A stretch of DNA of 64,000 nt from JAOPZW01 sp963788935 (GTDB lineage: Bacteria; Actinomycetota; Thermoleophilia; Solirubrobacterales; Solirubrobacteraceae): positions 1 to 64,000 of the forward strand of contig CAWBIM010000008.1 of assembly GCA_963788935.1 (NCBI GenBank), in the 5' to 3' direction. Made by a program: the position numbers and the translations under genes. The notes under the pieces were generated by a model. The model made no database searches and had not been told where the DNA came from. It saw nothing but the letters and a program-made list of their open reading frames with translations. This document shows positions 26,593-35,180 of the stretch, in pieces (the first letter of the stretch is position 1; every line of letters begins with the position of its first letter).

Positions 26593-28276
26593 CTACCTCC
26601 GCCACGCGGCCGGCGCGCACAGGAGCGTCCACCGCACCCCGCGGCGATGGGCGAGGTAGCGGCCGAGGACCCAGATCGTCTGGCGGGCGTAGCGGACGCT
26701 CGTGCCGAAGTCGACGCTCGAGGCCTCGCGGAAGTAGCGCGTGGGGATCGGGATCTCGACCACCCGGGCGTCGCGCGAGATGACCTGGGCGAAGATCTGC
26801 TGGTCGAAGACGAACTCGTCGGAGTTGCGCAGGAACGCGATGTCGCGCAGGAGGTCCGCGGAGAACGCGCGGTAGCCCGTGTGGTACTCGGAGAACGAGA
26901 CGCCGAACGCGCGGTTCTCGATCCCGGTGAGCAGCCGGTTGCCCAGCCACTTCCACCGCGGCATCCCGCCCGCGATCGCGCGGTCCTCGAGCAGCCGCGA
27001 GCCGATCACCATGTCGGCCGCCCCGGCGAGGATCGGGCCGACCATCTCGCCGACGAGCGTGGGGTCGTACTGGTTGTCGGCGTGGACCATCACGATCGCG
27101 TCGGCCCCGTCGATCAGCGCCCGCGCGTACCCGCTCTTCTGCCCGGCGCCGTAGCCGCGGTTCGCCGGGTGGCGCAGGACCTCGAGGCCGTGGGCGAGCG
27201 CGGTCGCCGTGGTGTCGTCGTCGCTCGCGTCGTCGACGAGCAGGGCGCGGTCGGCGACGTCCGCCGGCATCTCCTCGACCACGGTCGGCGATCGTCCGCG
27301 CGGCGCGGTAGGCGGGCAGGACGATGTGCACCGCCGTCGGCCCGCCCCGCTCGCGGGCGAGCGGCTCGGGCGGTGCCTGGACCGGGACGTGGTGGGCGAG
27401 CACGACGCGCTCGTCGCCGAGCGAGAGGCTGAGCGTCGCCCCGGCCGGGAGCCGGCGCGCGGCGGCGTCGACCGGCGCGCTCGCCGGCCCGAGGCGCTCG
27501 GCCAGGCCCTCGACCCAGCGCCGGGCCGAGAACGTGCGCACGAGCGGCACGTCGGTCGACACGACGAGCCCGGCCGCGGCGAGCAGCTCGCGCAGGGTCC
27601 GGCGCGGCAGCAGGCAGGTGTGGGCCGGGACATAGCCCCACCAGCGCCGGCCCGCGACGCGCGCGGTGCGCGACGACGGGTCGGGCGTGACGACGCAGAG
27701 CACACCGCCGGGCCGCAGCAGGGCGGCGCAGCGGCGGATCCCGTCGACCGGGTCGTCGAGGTGCTCGATGAGGTCGGCGAGCACCACGACGTCGAAGCCC
27801 GGCGGGTCGCCGTCGTCGGCGAAGTCCTCGAGGGCGAGCTCGCGCACGTCGAGGCCGAGCGCGTCGCGGGCGTGCGCCGCCGACGCGCGCGAGAGCTCGA
27901 GGCCGGTCGTCTCGTAGCCGCGGTCGCGCGCCTCGTCGAGCAGCAGCCCCGGCCCGCAGCCGACGTCGAGCAACCGCCCGGCGGGGACGAAGCGGCCGAC
28001 GAGGTCGAGCAGGCGGCGGTTCGTGGCCCGGCGCCCGGACTCCTCGCCGAGGTACGCCTCGTCGGCCATGTCGCGGTAGAGGTCGTGGAGGGCCGCGCCC
28101 TTCGGCAGGACGGGCTGCTGCACGGACCCGCACTCGACGCACGCGAGCATGTCGCCGTGGCGACCCGTCGCGTGGGCGGAGGGCGACAGCGCCGCGGCGG
28201 TCAGGGGCTCCCCGCGACCCCGGACCCGCAGCGTCAAGTCACCGGAGCAGATGCGGCAGGCGAGCCCCGAGGCCAT
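26593..28276 (-). CDS. Methyltransferase-GT2 fusion (SAM methyltransferase plus family 2 glycosyltransferase), frameshifted
   Basis: The N-terminal half begins with a zinc-ribbon-like pair (CRIC ... CVEC) and has a class I SAM-methyltransferase core (LLDVGCGPGLLLDEARDRGY, VVLADLIEHLDDP, LLRPGGVLCVVTPDP). After a linker the second half is a GT2 enzyme of the dolichol-phosphate sugar synthase type (IVLPAYRA, LLVDDASDDDT, MVHADNQYDP, GSRLLEDR). The frame changes at RTIA/TVVEEMP, near 27287, by one extra base. The corrected protein is about 560 residues. ATG 28276 was chosen; a GTG at 28288 is possible. The product may make a polyprenyl-phosphate sugar for the downstream GT39 enzyme. Confidence 0.83.
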
Positions 28277-28317
28277 GGGACTCGGCACGCTACCAGCGAC
28301 ATTACGATCCGCGTGAC

Positions 28318-29226
28318 ATGCTCGCGATCGTCTCCACCCCGAACGGCCCCTCCTTCACCGACCGCCGCGAGGTGCCGTCGCCGGCGCCGGCGGCGAACGA
28401 GGCGCTCGTCGCCGTGCGCGCCTTCGGCGTCAACCGCGGCGAGCTGACGCTCGTCGCCCGGCGCGAGGACTGGCAACCGGGCCAGGACGTGGCGGGCGAG
28501 GTGGTCCAGGCCGCGGCCGACGGCACAGGCCCGCAGACGGGCGAGCGCGTCGCCGGCCTGGCCGAGTGGCACGGCTGGGCCGAGACGGCGGCCGTGCCGA
28601 CCCATCGCCTCGCCCTCATCCCCGACGGCGTCGACTTCGAGACCGCCGCCGCGCTGCCCATGGCCGGCACGACGGCGGCGAATCTCGTGCGCGCGGCGGG
28701 GTCGCTGCTCGGGACGCGCCTGCTCATCACCGGCGCGTCGGGCGGCGTCGGCCACATCGCCGTCCAGCTCGCGGTGCTCGGCGGCGCCGACGTGACCGCG
28801 GTCGCGAGCGCCGCGCGGGCCGACGCGCTGCGCGGCTACGGCGCGCGGGTCGTCGGCGACGTGGACGACACCGAGGGCCCGTTCGACGTCGTCCTGGAGT
28901 CGGCGGGCGGCCCGGCGCTCGACGCGGCGCTCGCGCGCATCGCCCCCGGAGGGCTCGTCCTGATCTTCGGCAACAGCTCGCGCGAGCCCTCGACGATCGA
29001 CTTCACGCGCTTCTTCGGCCACGAGGAGGCGACGATCCGCAGCTACTTCTCCGCCCGCCACGAGGCCGACGCCGGCCGCTGGCTGGCGATGCTGCTCGAC
29101 CTCGTCGCGGCCGGGCGACTGCACGTGGAGGTCGGCTTCCGCGCGAGCTGGGACCAGCTGAACGACGCGCTGCAGGGCCTGACCGACCGGGCGTTCCCCG
29201 GCAAGGCCGTGCTGACGATCGGCTGA
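28318..29226 (+). CDS. Quinone oxidoreductase-like medium-chain dehydrogenase/reductase
   Basis: The 302-residue protein has the MDR GroES-like N-terminus (VRAFGVNRGELTL, GQDVAGEVVQ) and the NADPH-binding motif ITGASGGVGHIAVQLA. The C-terminal YFSARHEADAGRWL and PGKAVLTIG resemble zinc-independent quinone or enone reductases. No zinc ligands are seen. ATG 28318 diverges from the methyltransferase-GT2 gene by about 40 bases. Confidence 0.88.
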   Translation: MLAIVSTPNGPSFTDRREVPSPAPAANEALVAVRAFGVNRGELTLVARREDWQPGQDVAGEVVQAAADGTGPQTGERVAGLAEWHGWAETAAVPTHRLALIPDGVDFETAAALPMAGTTAANLVRAAGSLLGTRLLITGASGGVGHIAVQLAVLGGADVTAVASAARADALRGYGARVVGDVDDTEGPFDVVLESAGGPALDAALARIAPGGLVLIFGNSSREPSTIDFTRFFGHEEATIRSYFSARHEADAGRWLAMLLDLVAAGRLHVEVGFRASWDQLNDALQGLTDRAFPGKAVLTIG

Positions 29227-29232
29227 GGGCGG

Positions 29233-29409
29233 TCAGGCGCCCGGGTCGGGCGGCTCGACCCGCTCGGGCTCGTTCGCGGCGATCGGCTGGCCGAACTCCG
29301 GGCAGGCCTCGTTGCGGCACTCCCAGTCGTGCTCCGCGCCGGCGAGCGCGGTGGAGGCGGGCTGGCCGCAGGACGGACAGAGCGGCGGGGTGGTGGTCAC
29401 GCCCGACAT
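29233..29409 (-). CDS. Small zinc-ribbon protein
   Basis: The 58-residue protein has two cysteine pairs, LCPSCGQ near residue 12 and ECRNEACPEFG near residue 35, as in a zinc ribbon. The tail is acidic and proline-rich. The ATG directly abuts the stop of the MarR gene (TGA-ATG), which indicates coupled translation. Function unknown. A role with the MarR protein is possible but not shown. Confidence 0.68.
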   Translation of the reverse strand: MSGVTTTPPLCPSCGQPASTALAGAEHDWECRNEACPEFGQPIAANEPERVEPPDPGA

Positions 29410-29916
29410 TCAAGCCGGTGGGCGGACGCGACGGCCGCGGACCGCGGCGTCCATCCCCTGCGCCGACAGCACCTCGCGCAGGACCTTCGCGGCGGCGTCG
29501 ACGCGCCGCGGGCCGAGCCGGTCGCGCAGCTCCGCCACGACGGCGGCCCGCTCCTCGCGCGCCGCGTCGACCGCCGCCCGGCCGCGGTCGGTGAGCGACA
29601 CGAGGCGGACACGGGCGTCGCGCGGGTCGGGCCGGCGGCGCACGTAGCCGAGGCCCTCGAGCTCCGAGACGGTCTTCGAGACGGCCTGCTGGGTCACGTC
29701 GAGCGCCTGCGCGATCGCGGCGATCGGCTGCTCCGCGGCGATCAGGCGCTGGACGAGGAAGCCGTGCGAGAAGCGTAGGCCCGTGAAGCCGCGCGCGGCC
29801 AGCCGGCGCGTGACCTCGTCGTTGAGGGCCCAGCCGGCGAACAGCGCGGCGAGGCTCAGGTCGAGCTCGGGGACGGGCTCCCCGGGCGGTGGCGGGTCGT
29901 CGGCGGGCGTGGGCAT
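29410..29916 (-). CDS. MarR family regulator 2
   Basis: The 168-residue winged-helix protein has HTH IAAIAQALDVTQQAVSKTVSEL and wing RRRPDPRDARVRLVSLTDRG, with flanking dimerisation helices. It diverges from a SnoaL-like gene, with two copies of GTTGTGCAAC between the start codons, so it probably autoregulates and controls that gene. The last codon is directly followed by the start of the zinc-ribbon gene. Confidence 0.88.
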   Translation of the reverse strand: MPTPADDPPPPGEPVPELDLSLAALFAGWALNDEVTRRLAARGFTGLRFSHGFLVQRLIAAEQPIAAIAQALDVTQQAVSKTVSELEGLGYVRRRPDPRDARVRLVSLTDRGRAAVDAAREERAAVVAELRDRLGPRRVDAAAKVLREVLSAQGMDAAVRGRRVRPPA

Positions 29917-29933
29917 CTTGACCTACAACCTAT

Positions 29934-29957
29934 GTTGTGCAACTGTGGTTGTGCAAC
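29934..29957. promoter_or_regulatory. Tandem MarR-type operators
   Basis: Two identical decamers GTTGTGCAAC (each an interrupted 4-2-4 palindrome) lie at 29934-29943 and 29948-29957, flanked by matching CCTAT/CTATG sequence. The spacing of 14 bases and the position between divergent marR and SnoaL-like genes support regulator binding. Confidence 0.65.
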
Positions 29958-29976
29958 CTATGAGAGGAGATCCGCC

Positions 29977-30399
29977 GTGAGCACCGACCCGACCGCCGTC
30001 ATCGACGGCTACCTCGCCGTCGTCTCGGACATGGACGCCGACGCGAGCGCGCTCGCGGCCTTCGTCCACCCCGACGCCCGCTTCACCGAGCGCCCGAACC
30101 TCGTCGCCCCGGGCGGGCGCAGCCGCGACGCCGCGTGCGCGGCGGCGGCGTTCGGCCACAGCCGCCGGCTGCTGAGCGAGAACCGCCTCGATGTCCACGA
30201 GCACCTCGTCGCGGGCGAGCGGGTCGTCACGCGCGCGACGTGGACCGGCGTCCTGGCGATCGACGCGGGCCCGATCCCGGCCGGCACCGAGATGCGCGCG
30301 GAGTGCTGCATGGTCTTCACCGTCCGCGACGGCCTGATCCACGCCCAGGACAACTACGACTGCTACCACCCGATCGAGGTGCCCGCGGCCGTGGCTTGA
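29977..30399 (+). CDS. SnoaL-like / nuclear-transport-factor-2 fold protein
   Basis: The 140-residue protein has the SnoaL-like cone fold pattern: AVIDGYLAVVSDMDADASAL, FVHPDARFTERPNLVAPGG, then a strand pair GTEMRAECCMVFTVRDGLI, then AQDNYDCYHPIE. These act as small polyketide cyclases, isomerases or lyases, or have no known activity. GTG 29977 was chosen because GAGAGGAG precedes it. An upstream in-frame ATG would lie inside the operators. Likely target of the divergent MarR. Confidence 0.8.
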   Translation: MSTDPTAVIDGYLAVVSDMDADASALAAFVHPDARFTERPNLVAPGGRSRDAACAAAAFGHSRRLLSENRLDVHEHLVAGERVVTRATWTGVLAIDAGPIPAGTEMRAECCMVFTVRDGLIHAQDNYDCYHPIEVPAAVA

Positions 30400-30435
30400 C
30401 TTTTCCATACCGTCGGTATCTAATACCGCCGGTAT
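30396..30435 (+). promoter_or_regulatory. Promoter with twin palindromic operators of tetR-like gene
   Basis: A -35 TTGACT (30396-30401), a 17-base spacer and a -10 TCTAAT (30419-30424) form a good primary-sigma promoter. Two near-identical 13-bp palindromes, ATACCGTCGGTAT (30407-30419) and ATACCGCCGGTAT (30423-30435), lie in the spacer and across the start site. The expected start of transcription falls at about 30431, so the mRNA should be leaderless or nearly so. Repressor binding would block RNA polymerase completely. Confidence 0.78.
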
Positions 30436-31093
30436 GTCAGTCCGGACGGCCCGCGACACCCCCGCCTCACCCGGCCCGAGCGCCGCGAGCGGACGCGCGG
30501 CGACCTCCTGGCCGCCGCGCGCGCGGTGTTCGAGCGCCACGGCTTCCACCGCGCGTCGCTCGACGGGATCGCCGACGAGGCGGGCTACACGAAGGGGGCC
30601 GTCTACTCGCACTTCCCCGGCGGCAAGGACGAGCTGTTCCTCGCCGTGCTCGACCGCCACATCGACGAGCGCGTGCCGCGCTACGCCGAGATCGTCCTCT
30701 CGCAGGACTCCTTCGAGGCGAGCCTGCGGGCGATCGCGCGCCACCTCGTCGTGCTCGGCCGGGCGCGACCCGGCGTGGACGCCGCTGCTCGTCGAGTTCT
30801 GGACGCACGCCTCGCACGACCCGGCCCTGCAGGCCGCGGTCCGCGAGCGCAACGACCGCCAGGCGCGCGCGGTCGCGGCCATCGTCGAGGAGCTCGCCGC
30901 GCGGCACGGCATCCGCTGGGCGCTGCCCGCTGTCGAGGTCGTGCGCGGGTCGGCGGCGCTCGCGCGCGGCATGGGGCTCGAGCGGCTCGTGTCCCCCGAG
31001 GCGCCGCTCGGCGAGACGTTCGAGGAGCTGTTCGTCGCGCTGATGACCGGCCTGCCGCGAAGCCGCGAGCCGGACATGACCGAGACCGCATGA
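30434..31093 (+). CDS. TetR family repressor, two frameshifts
   Basis: The N-terminal HTH is in the middle frame: LAAARAVFERHGFHRASLDG, then IADEAGYTKGAVYSHFPGGKDELF, a textbook TetR HTH. The first codons and the ligand-domain end (LLVEFWTHASHDPALQAAVR ... GSAALARGMGLERL) are in another frame. One missing C in the run at 30459-30463 and another indel near 30755-30775 restore a protein of about 219 residues. The ATG overlaps the second operator palindrome, so autorepression is very likely. The stop overlaps the next gene as ATGA, and the PaaK-like gene is probably the controlled target. Confidence 0.82.
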   Translation: MSVRTARDTPASPGPSAASGRAATSWPPRARCSSATASTARRSTGSPTRRATRRGPSTRTSPAARTSCSSPCSTATSTSACRATPRSSSRRTPSRRACGRSRATSSCSAGRDPAWTPLLVEFWTHASHDPALQAAVRERNDRQARAVAAIVEELAARHGIRWALPAVEVVRGSAALARGMGLERLVSPEAPLGETFEELFVALMTGLPRSREPDMTETA

Positions 31094-32454
31094 CCACCAT
31101 CCGCCCCCGCCGGGATCGACGAGCTGCGCGCCCGGACCGCCGACCTCCTCGCGCACGACACGCTGGACGCGCGAGCGCCTGCTCGCCCACCAGCGCGAGC
31201 GCCTGCTCGCCACGCTCCGCCACGCGGTCGCCGCCTCGCCGTACTACCGCGAGGTCCTCGGGCCCGACGCCACGGCACTCGACGTCGACCTGGCCGCGTT
31301 GCCGACGCTGTCCAAGGAGACGCTCTCGGCGCAGTTCGACGCGATCGTCACCGACCCCCGCCTGCGCCTCGCCGGGGTCGAGGCGCACCTCGCCGGGCCC
31401 GAACGCCGCCGAGCCCTACCTCGACGGCCACCGCGTCTTCTCGACCTCGGGCACGAGCGGCCTGCGCAGCCTCATGGTCTACGACCGCGACGACATGGCC
31501 ACCGGGATCGCGGCGGGCCTGCGGGCGGTCGCCCGCCAGGGCGTCGGGCCGGGGACCCGCGTCGTCGCGATCGGCTCGCCCGACCCGCTGCACCTCAGCC
31601 GCCAGATGTTCGCCGCGTTCCACGCCGGGCGGGGCACGCCGGACGTCTCGGTCCTCACCCCGCTCGACGAGCTCGTGCGCGCGCTCGACGCCTACCAGCC
31701 GGAGGCGCTGGCGGGCTATCCGACCGTCGCCGCGCTGCTCGCCGACGAGCAGCTCGCGGGCCGCCTGCACATCGCGCCGCGGATCCTCGCGTTCGGCTCC
31801 GAGCCGACGACGGCCGATATCCGCGCCCGCGTCGAGGCGGCCTGGGGCGTCCGCCCGGCGAACGTCTACGCGACGACCGAGGCGCCGATCGTCGCCGTCA
31901 GCTCGCCCGAGGACGAGCACCTCGACGTGAGCGAGGACCTCGTCGTGCTCGAGGTCGTCGACGCCGCCGGCCGACCGGTGCCGGACGGGATCCCGGGCGC
32001 CCGCGTCCTCGTCACGAACCTCGCGAGCCGCGCGCTGCCGCTGATCCGCTACGAGCTCTCGGACGTCGTCACCGCCGCGCCCGGCCACGGGCCGGCCGGG
32101 CGCCCGTACCGGCGCCTCGCCGCGGTCGAGGGCCGCAGCGGCGACCTGCTGCGCCTCCCCGCCGGCGGCGGCGCGACCGTCGCGATCCACCCGTTCCGGC
32201 TCGGGCGGCCGCTGCGCGCGTTCCCCGACGTGCGCCGGTTCCAGCTCGCGCGCGACGGCGCGGAGATCGTCGTCGAGGTCGTCCTGCGCCCGGGCGCCGC
32301 CCGCGATGTGCCCGATCGCCTGCGCGCGGCGATCGTCGCCGAGCTCGAGGCGGCGGGCGCGGTCGCCCCCGCCGTCGCCGTCGCGCCGGTGGCGCGGATC
32401 GCGCGCGAGTCCGGGCCCGGGGCGAAGCTCAAGCTCGTCCGCGGGCCGCGCTGA
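31090..32454 (+). CDS. PaaK-like adenylate-forming enzyme (phenylacetate-CoA ligase family), frameshifted
   Basis: The restored product is about 450 residues. It has an N-terminal helix region ending in HAVAASPYYREVLG, the phosphate-binding loop FSTSGTSGLRSLMVY, LDAYQPEALAGYPTVAALLA, the nucleotide-binding PANVYATTEAP and the C-terminal RLAAVEGRSGDLLRLP. The end is GPGAKLKLVRGPR. These are hallmarks of the PaaK branch, which makes acyl-CoA thioesters via acyl-AMP. The ATG overlaps the tetR stop (ATGA). Frame changes near 31112, 31165 and 31395 need one-base corrections; the rest is continuous. Substrate unknown. Confidence 0.78.
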   Translation: MTTIRPRRDRRAARPDRRPPRARHAGRASACSPTSASACSPRSATRSPPRRTTARSSGPTPRHSTSTWPRCRRCPRRRSRRSSTRSSPTPACASPGSRRTSPGPNAAEPYLDGHRVFSTSGTSGLRSLMVYDRDDMATGIAAGLRAVARQGVGPGTRVVAIGSPDPLHLSRQMFAAFHAGRGTPDVSVLTPLDELVRALDAYQPEALAGYPTVAALLADEQLAGRLHIAPRILAFGSEPTTADIRARVEAAWGVRPANVYATTEAPIVAVSSPEDEHLDVSEDLVVLEVVDAAGRPVPDGIPGARVLVTNLASRALPLIRYELSDVVTAAPGHGPAGRPYRRLAAVEGRSGDLLRLPAGGGATVAIHPFRLGRPLRAFPDVRRFQLARDGAEIVVEVVLRPGAARDVPDRLRAAIVAELEAAGAVAPAVAVAPVARIARESGPGAKLKLVRGPR

Positions 32455-32457
32455 GGA

Positions 32458-34150
32458 TCAGCGCAGGATCCGCACGGTTCCGGCGTCGCCGTCGACCTCG
32501 ACGAGGTCGCCGTCCTTGATCGTCGCCGTCGCACTGCCCGCGCCGACCACCGCCGGGATCGCGTACTCGCGAGCGACGACGGCCGCGTGGCTGAGGATGC
32601 CGCCGGCGTCCGTGACCACCGCGCCGGCGAGCGCGAACAGCGGCGTCCACGGCGGCGCGGTCGTCGCCGCGACGAGGACGTCGCCCGGGGCCAGCCGGGC
32701 CGCCTCGGCGAGCGAGCCGACCACGCGGGCGACGCCGGTGACGCGCCCCGACGAGCCCGGCGCGCCGGTGACGACGTCCGGGTCGGCGACCGGCGCGGGG
32801 ACGCCCGAGAAGCGCGCGGCGACCCGGAGCAGCGGGCTCGACGGCGGCGGGCCCGCGGGCACCGTCCCGAGCGCCGCCGGCGGCGTGACGCCCGCGTGGG
32901 CGGCGAGCGCGGCGCGGTGCTCGGCGACGAGCCGTGCGCGGATCGGTGCCCGGCAGGTCGAGCGCGGCGACGCGCAGCTCGTCGTAGGTGAGCATGAGGA
33001 CGTCCTCGGGGTCGTCGAGGAGCCCGTCGGCGACGAGCCGGGTGCCCATCTCCGACAGGAGCTCGCGGACGAGGCTGACCGACCACGCGTCGATGTAGAA
33101 GCCGTGGTCCTCGGTCAGCAGCAGCCCGGTCTGCGCCGCCGCGAGCAGGGCCTCGAAGCGGGCGACGACCGGGGCGGGGTAGCCGGCCAGGCGCCGGCGG
33201 GCGTCGACGACCGCGGCGTCGCGCTCGCGGGCCTGGCGCTCGAGCTCGATCCCCGGGCTCGCCTCGTCGGGCTGCGCGGCGTAGTCCTTGAGCATCTGGA
33301 GCACCGGCGTCGGGTCCTCCATGAAGCTCGGGGTCGTCAGGCCCCACGACGCGGTGCGATGGCCGAACGCGGCCAGATGGCGGTCGAGCTGGGTCAAGAC
33401 GGCCCGCCCGGCGGGCAGGGCCTCGAGCGCGGCGGGCAGGTCGCGCGCCGGCCGGGACGCGAGCACGGCGGCGACCTCGGGCGAGCGCCGCGCGACGCGG
33501 CTCACGTGCCACAGGTCGCAGCCCACCTCGAACGTCCGGGTCGGGGTGCCCTGCAGAAGGCGGTAGGCGTCGAAGTCGTCGCCGCCGAAGAGGTCGCGGT
33601 GGAGGTCGGCGAAGTCGCTGACCGCGACGTACGCGGCGAAGACGATCTCGAAGTGGAGCTCCCACAGGCGCTCCATGTGCTCCCAGTAGCCCTCGAGGAC
33701 GTCGACCAGGCCGACGGTCGACGGGACGCCGCGCGGGTCGGCGGCCTCCATCGCCCGCAGCCGCGCCGTGATCTCGGGCAGCCACTCCTCCTCCCACGCG
33801 TCCTCGAGCCGACCGACGACCGCGCGCAGCGCCGCCTCGCTCTCGGCCGCGCGGGCGGCGAGATCGTCGGGCGCCGCCTCGAGCGGCACGAACGCGGTGT
33901 AGAGGTAGCCGTTGACGGCGCGGCCCCTGGCCCCGGCGAGCGGCACCGCGTACCGGGCGAAGGCGTGGGCCATGCCGTGGGCGACGAAGCGCCCGAAGAA
34001 GTCGCCCTCGAGCGTCGTGAGCTGCCCGGGGAAGTGCGAGCGGTCGCGGTCCCACAGCAGGCCGTCCTCGCCGGGCGCGAAGGTGACCGGGAAGTCGTCC
34101 GGCGGCGTGATGGCCGAGCCGGGCGCCGGCATGATCGTCATCAGGCTCAC
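32458..34150 (-). CDS. PEP-utilising enzyme with central and swivelling domains, frameshifted
   Basis: The protein (about 563 residues after correction) has a central domain (WDRDRSHFPGQLTTLEGDFF, ARGRAVNGYLYTAFVPLEAA, DLHRDLFGGDDFDAY). It ends in a PEP-synthase swivelling domain with the phosphohistidine segment GGILSHAAVVAREYAIPAVVG. A one-base indel near 32955 separates them. The GTG start overlaps the stop of the upstream ATP-binding-domain gene (GTGA, 34147-34150). Together the two genes recreate the three-domain layout of PEP synthase and rifampin phosphotransferase: ATP-grasp, substrate, phosphohistidine. The real substrate is unknown. Confidence 0.8.
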
Positions 34151-35043
34151 TGGTGCTCCTGTCGCGTTCTGAGGGTCGTGATCGGGCGGCACTGCAGGAG
34201 GAAGAGCGCGGTGCCGGCCCAGGCCACCTCGACGTCGACCGGGGCGCCGGTCTCGCGCTCGAGCGCGAGGGCGAGGCGGGCGGCGGCGCGCGCCTGCGCG
34301 GCGTCGACGGCGGGCTCCCGCGCCATGCACCCGGGAACGGGCACCTCGCGCGTCCCGCCCGTCACGGCGACGGTCATCGTGCGCTTCTCGGCCACCGCGT
34401 GGGAGCGGATCGCGCCATCGGCGTGCCGGACGACGATCGCGTCCGGCGTCACGGTGCCGGAGACGACGCTCTCGCCGAGGCCCCACGCCGCGTTGACGAC
34501 CGCCTCGTCCCGCGCGCCGGTGACCGGGTTCGCGCTGAAGACGACGCCGGCCGCGTCGGCGCGGACCAGTCGCTGCACGAGGACCGCGGCGCGCGCCGGA
34601 GCGTCGGGCAGGCCCGTACGGCGGCGGTAGGCGAGCGCGCGGTCGCCGCCGAACGAGGAGACGCAGCGGGCGACGGCCCACCAGACCTGCTCGGGGCCCG
34701 CGACGTTCAGGAACGTGTCGTGCTGGCCGGCGAACGACGCGTGCGCGCCGTCCTCGTCGACCGCCGAGGAGCGCACCGCCACGGCCGGCGCGGCCTCGCC
34801 CACCCGCTGCGCCAGCGCGCGGTAGGCGGAGGTCACCGCCGTCCGCGCGCGACGGTCGAGCGTCGCGGCCGGGAGCGACACGACGAACCCGGGCGGGACG
34901 GCGTGGCGCGCGGCCAGCCGGCTCAGGCTCGCGGCCTTGCCCCCGGCGAGCGCGGGGTCACCCGCGCGGCGATCGCCGAGCCACAGGACCTCGGGGGCGT
35001 CGACGTCGGCGCGCCGGGCGGCGCTGGTACTCGGGGACGGCAT
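34147..35043 (-). CDS. PEP/pyruvate-binding ATP-grasp subunit (PPDK_N)
   Basis: The 298-residue protein matches the N-terminal nucleotide-binding domain of PEP synthase/PPDK. Segments seen are GGKAASLSRLAARHAVPPGFVV, AVRSSAVDEDGAHASFAGQHDTF, ALAYRRRTGLPDAPARAAVLVQRLVRADAAGVVFSANP (a long match read in pieces), NAAWGLGESVVSGTVTPD and the terminal LFLLQCRPITTL. It lacks the swivelling and PEP domains, which the next gene supplies in part. ATG 35043 fits the family start. It is translationally coupled to the downstream subunit. Confidence 0.85.
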   Translation of the reverse strand: MPSPSTSAARRADVDAPEVLWLGDRRAGDPALAGGKAASLSRLAARHAVPPGFVVSLPAATLDRRARTAVTSAYRALAQRVGEAAPAVAVRSSAVDEDGAHASFAGQHDTFLNVAGPEQVWWAVARCVSSFGGDRALAYRRRTGLPDAPARAAVLVQRLVRADAAGVVFSANPVTGARDEAVVNAAWGLGESVVSGTVTPDAIVVRHADGAIRSHAVAEKRTMTVAVTGGTREVPVPGCMAREPAVDAAQARAAARLALALERETGAPVDVEVAWAGTALFLLQCRPITTLRTRQEHQ

Positions 35044-35180
35044 GGCGGACGGGGAGCGTCCCAGCGCCGGGGCCGCCGGGCGATGGAGGCACCCGCCGGG
35101 GCGCGGGTGCGGCAGGCGCCGCACCCGCGGTGTGGATAACCGGTCGGCCGCCTCCCCACTATTGCGGGGGCGGCCCCGCG

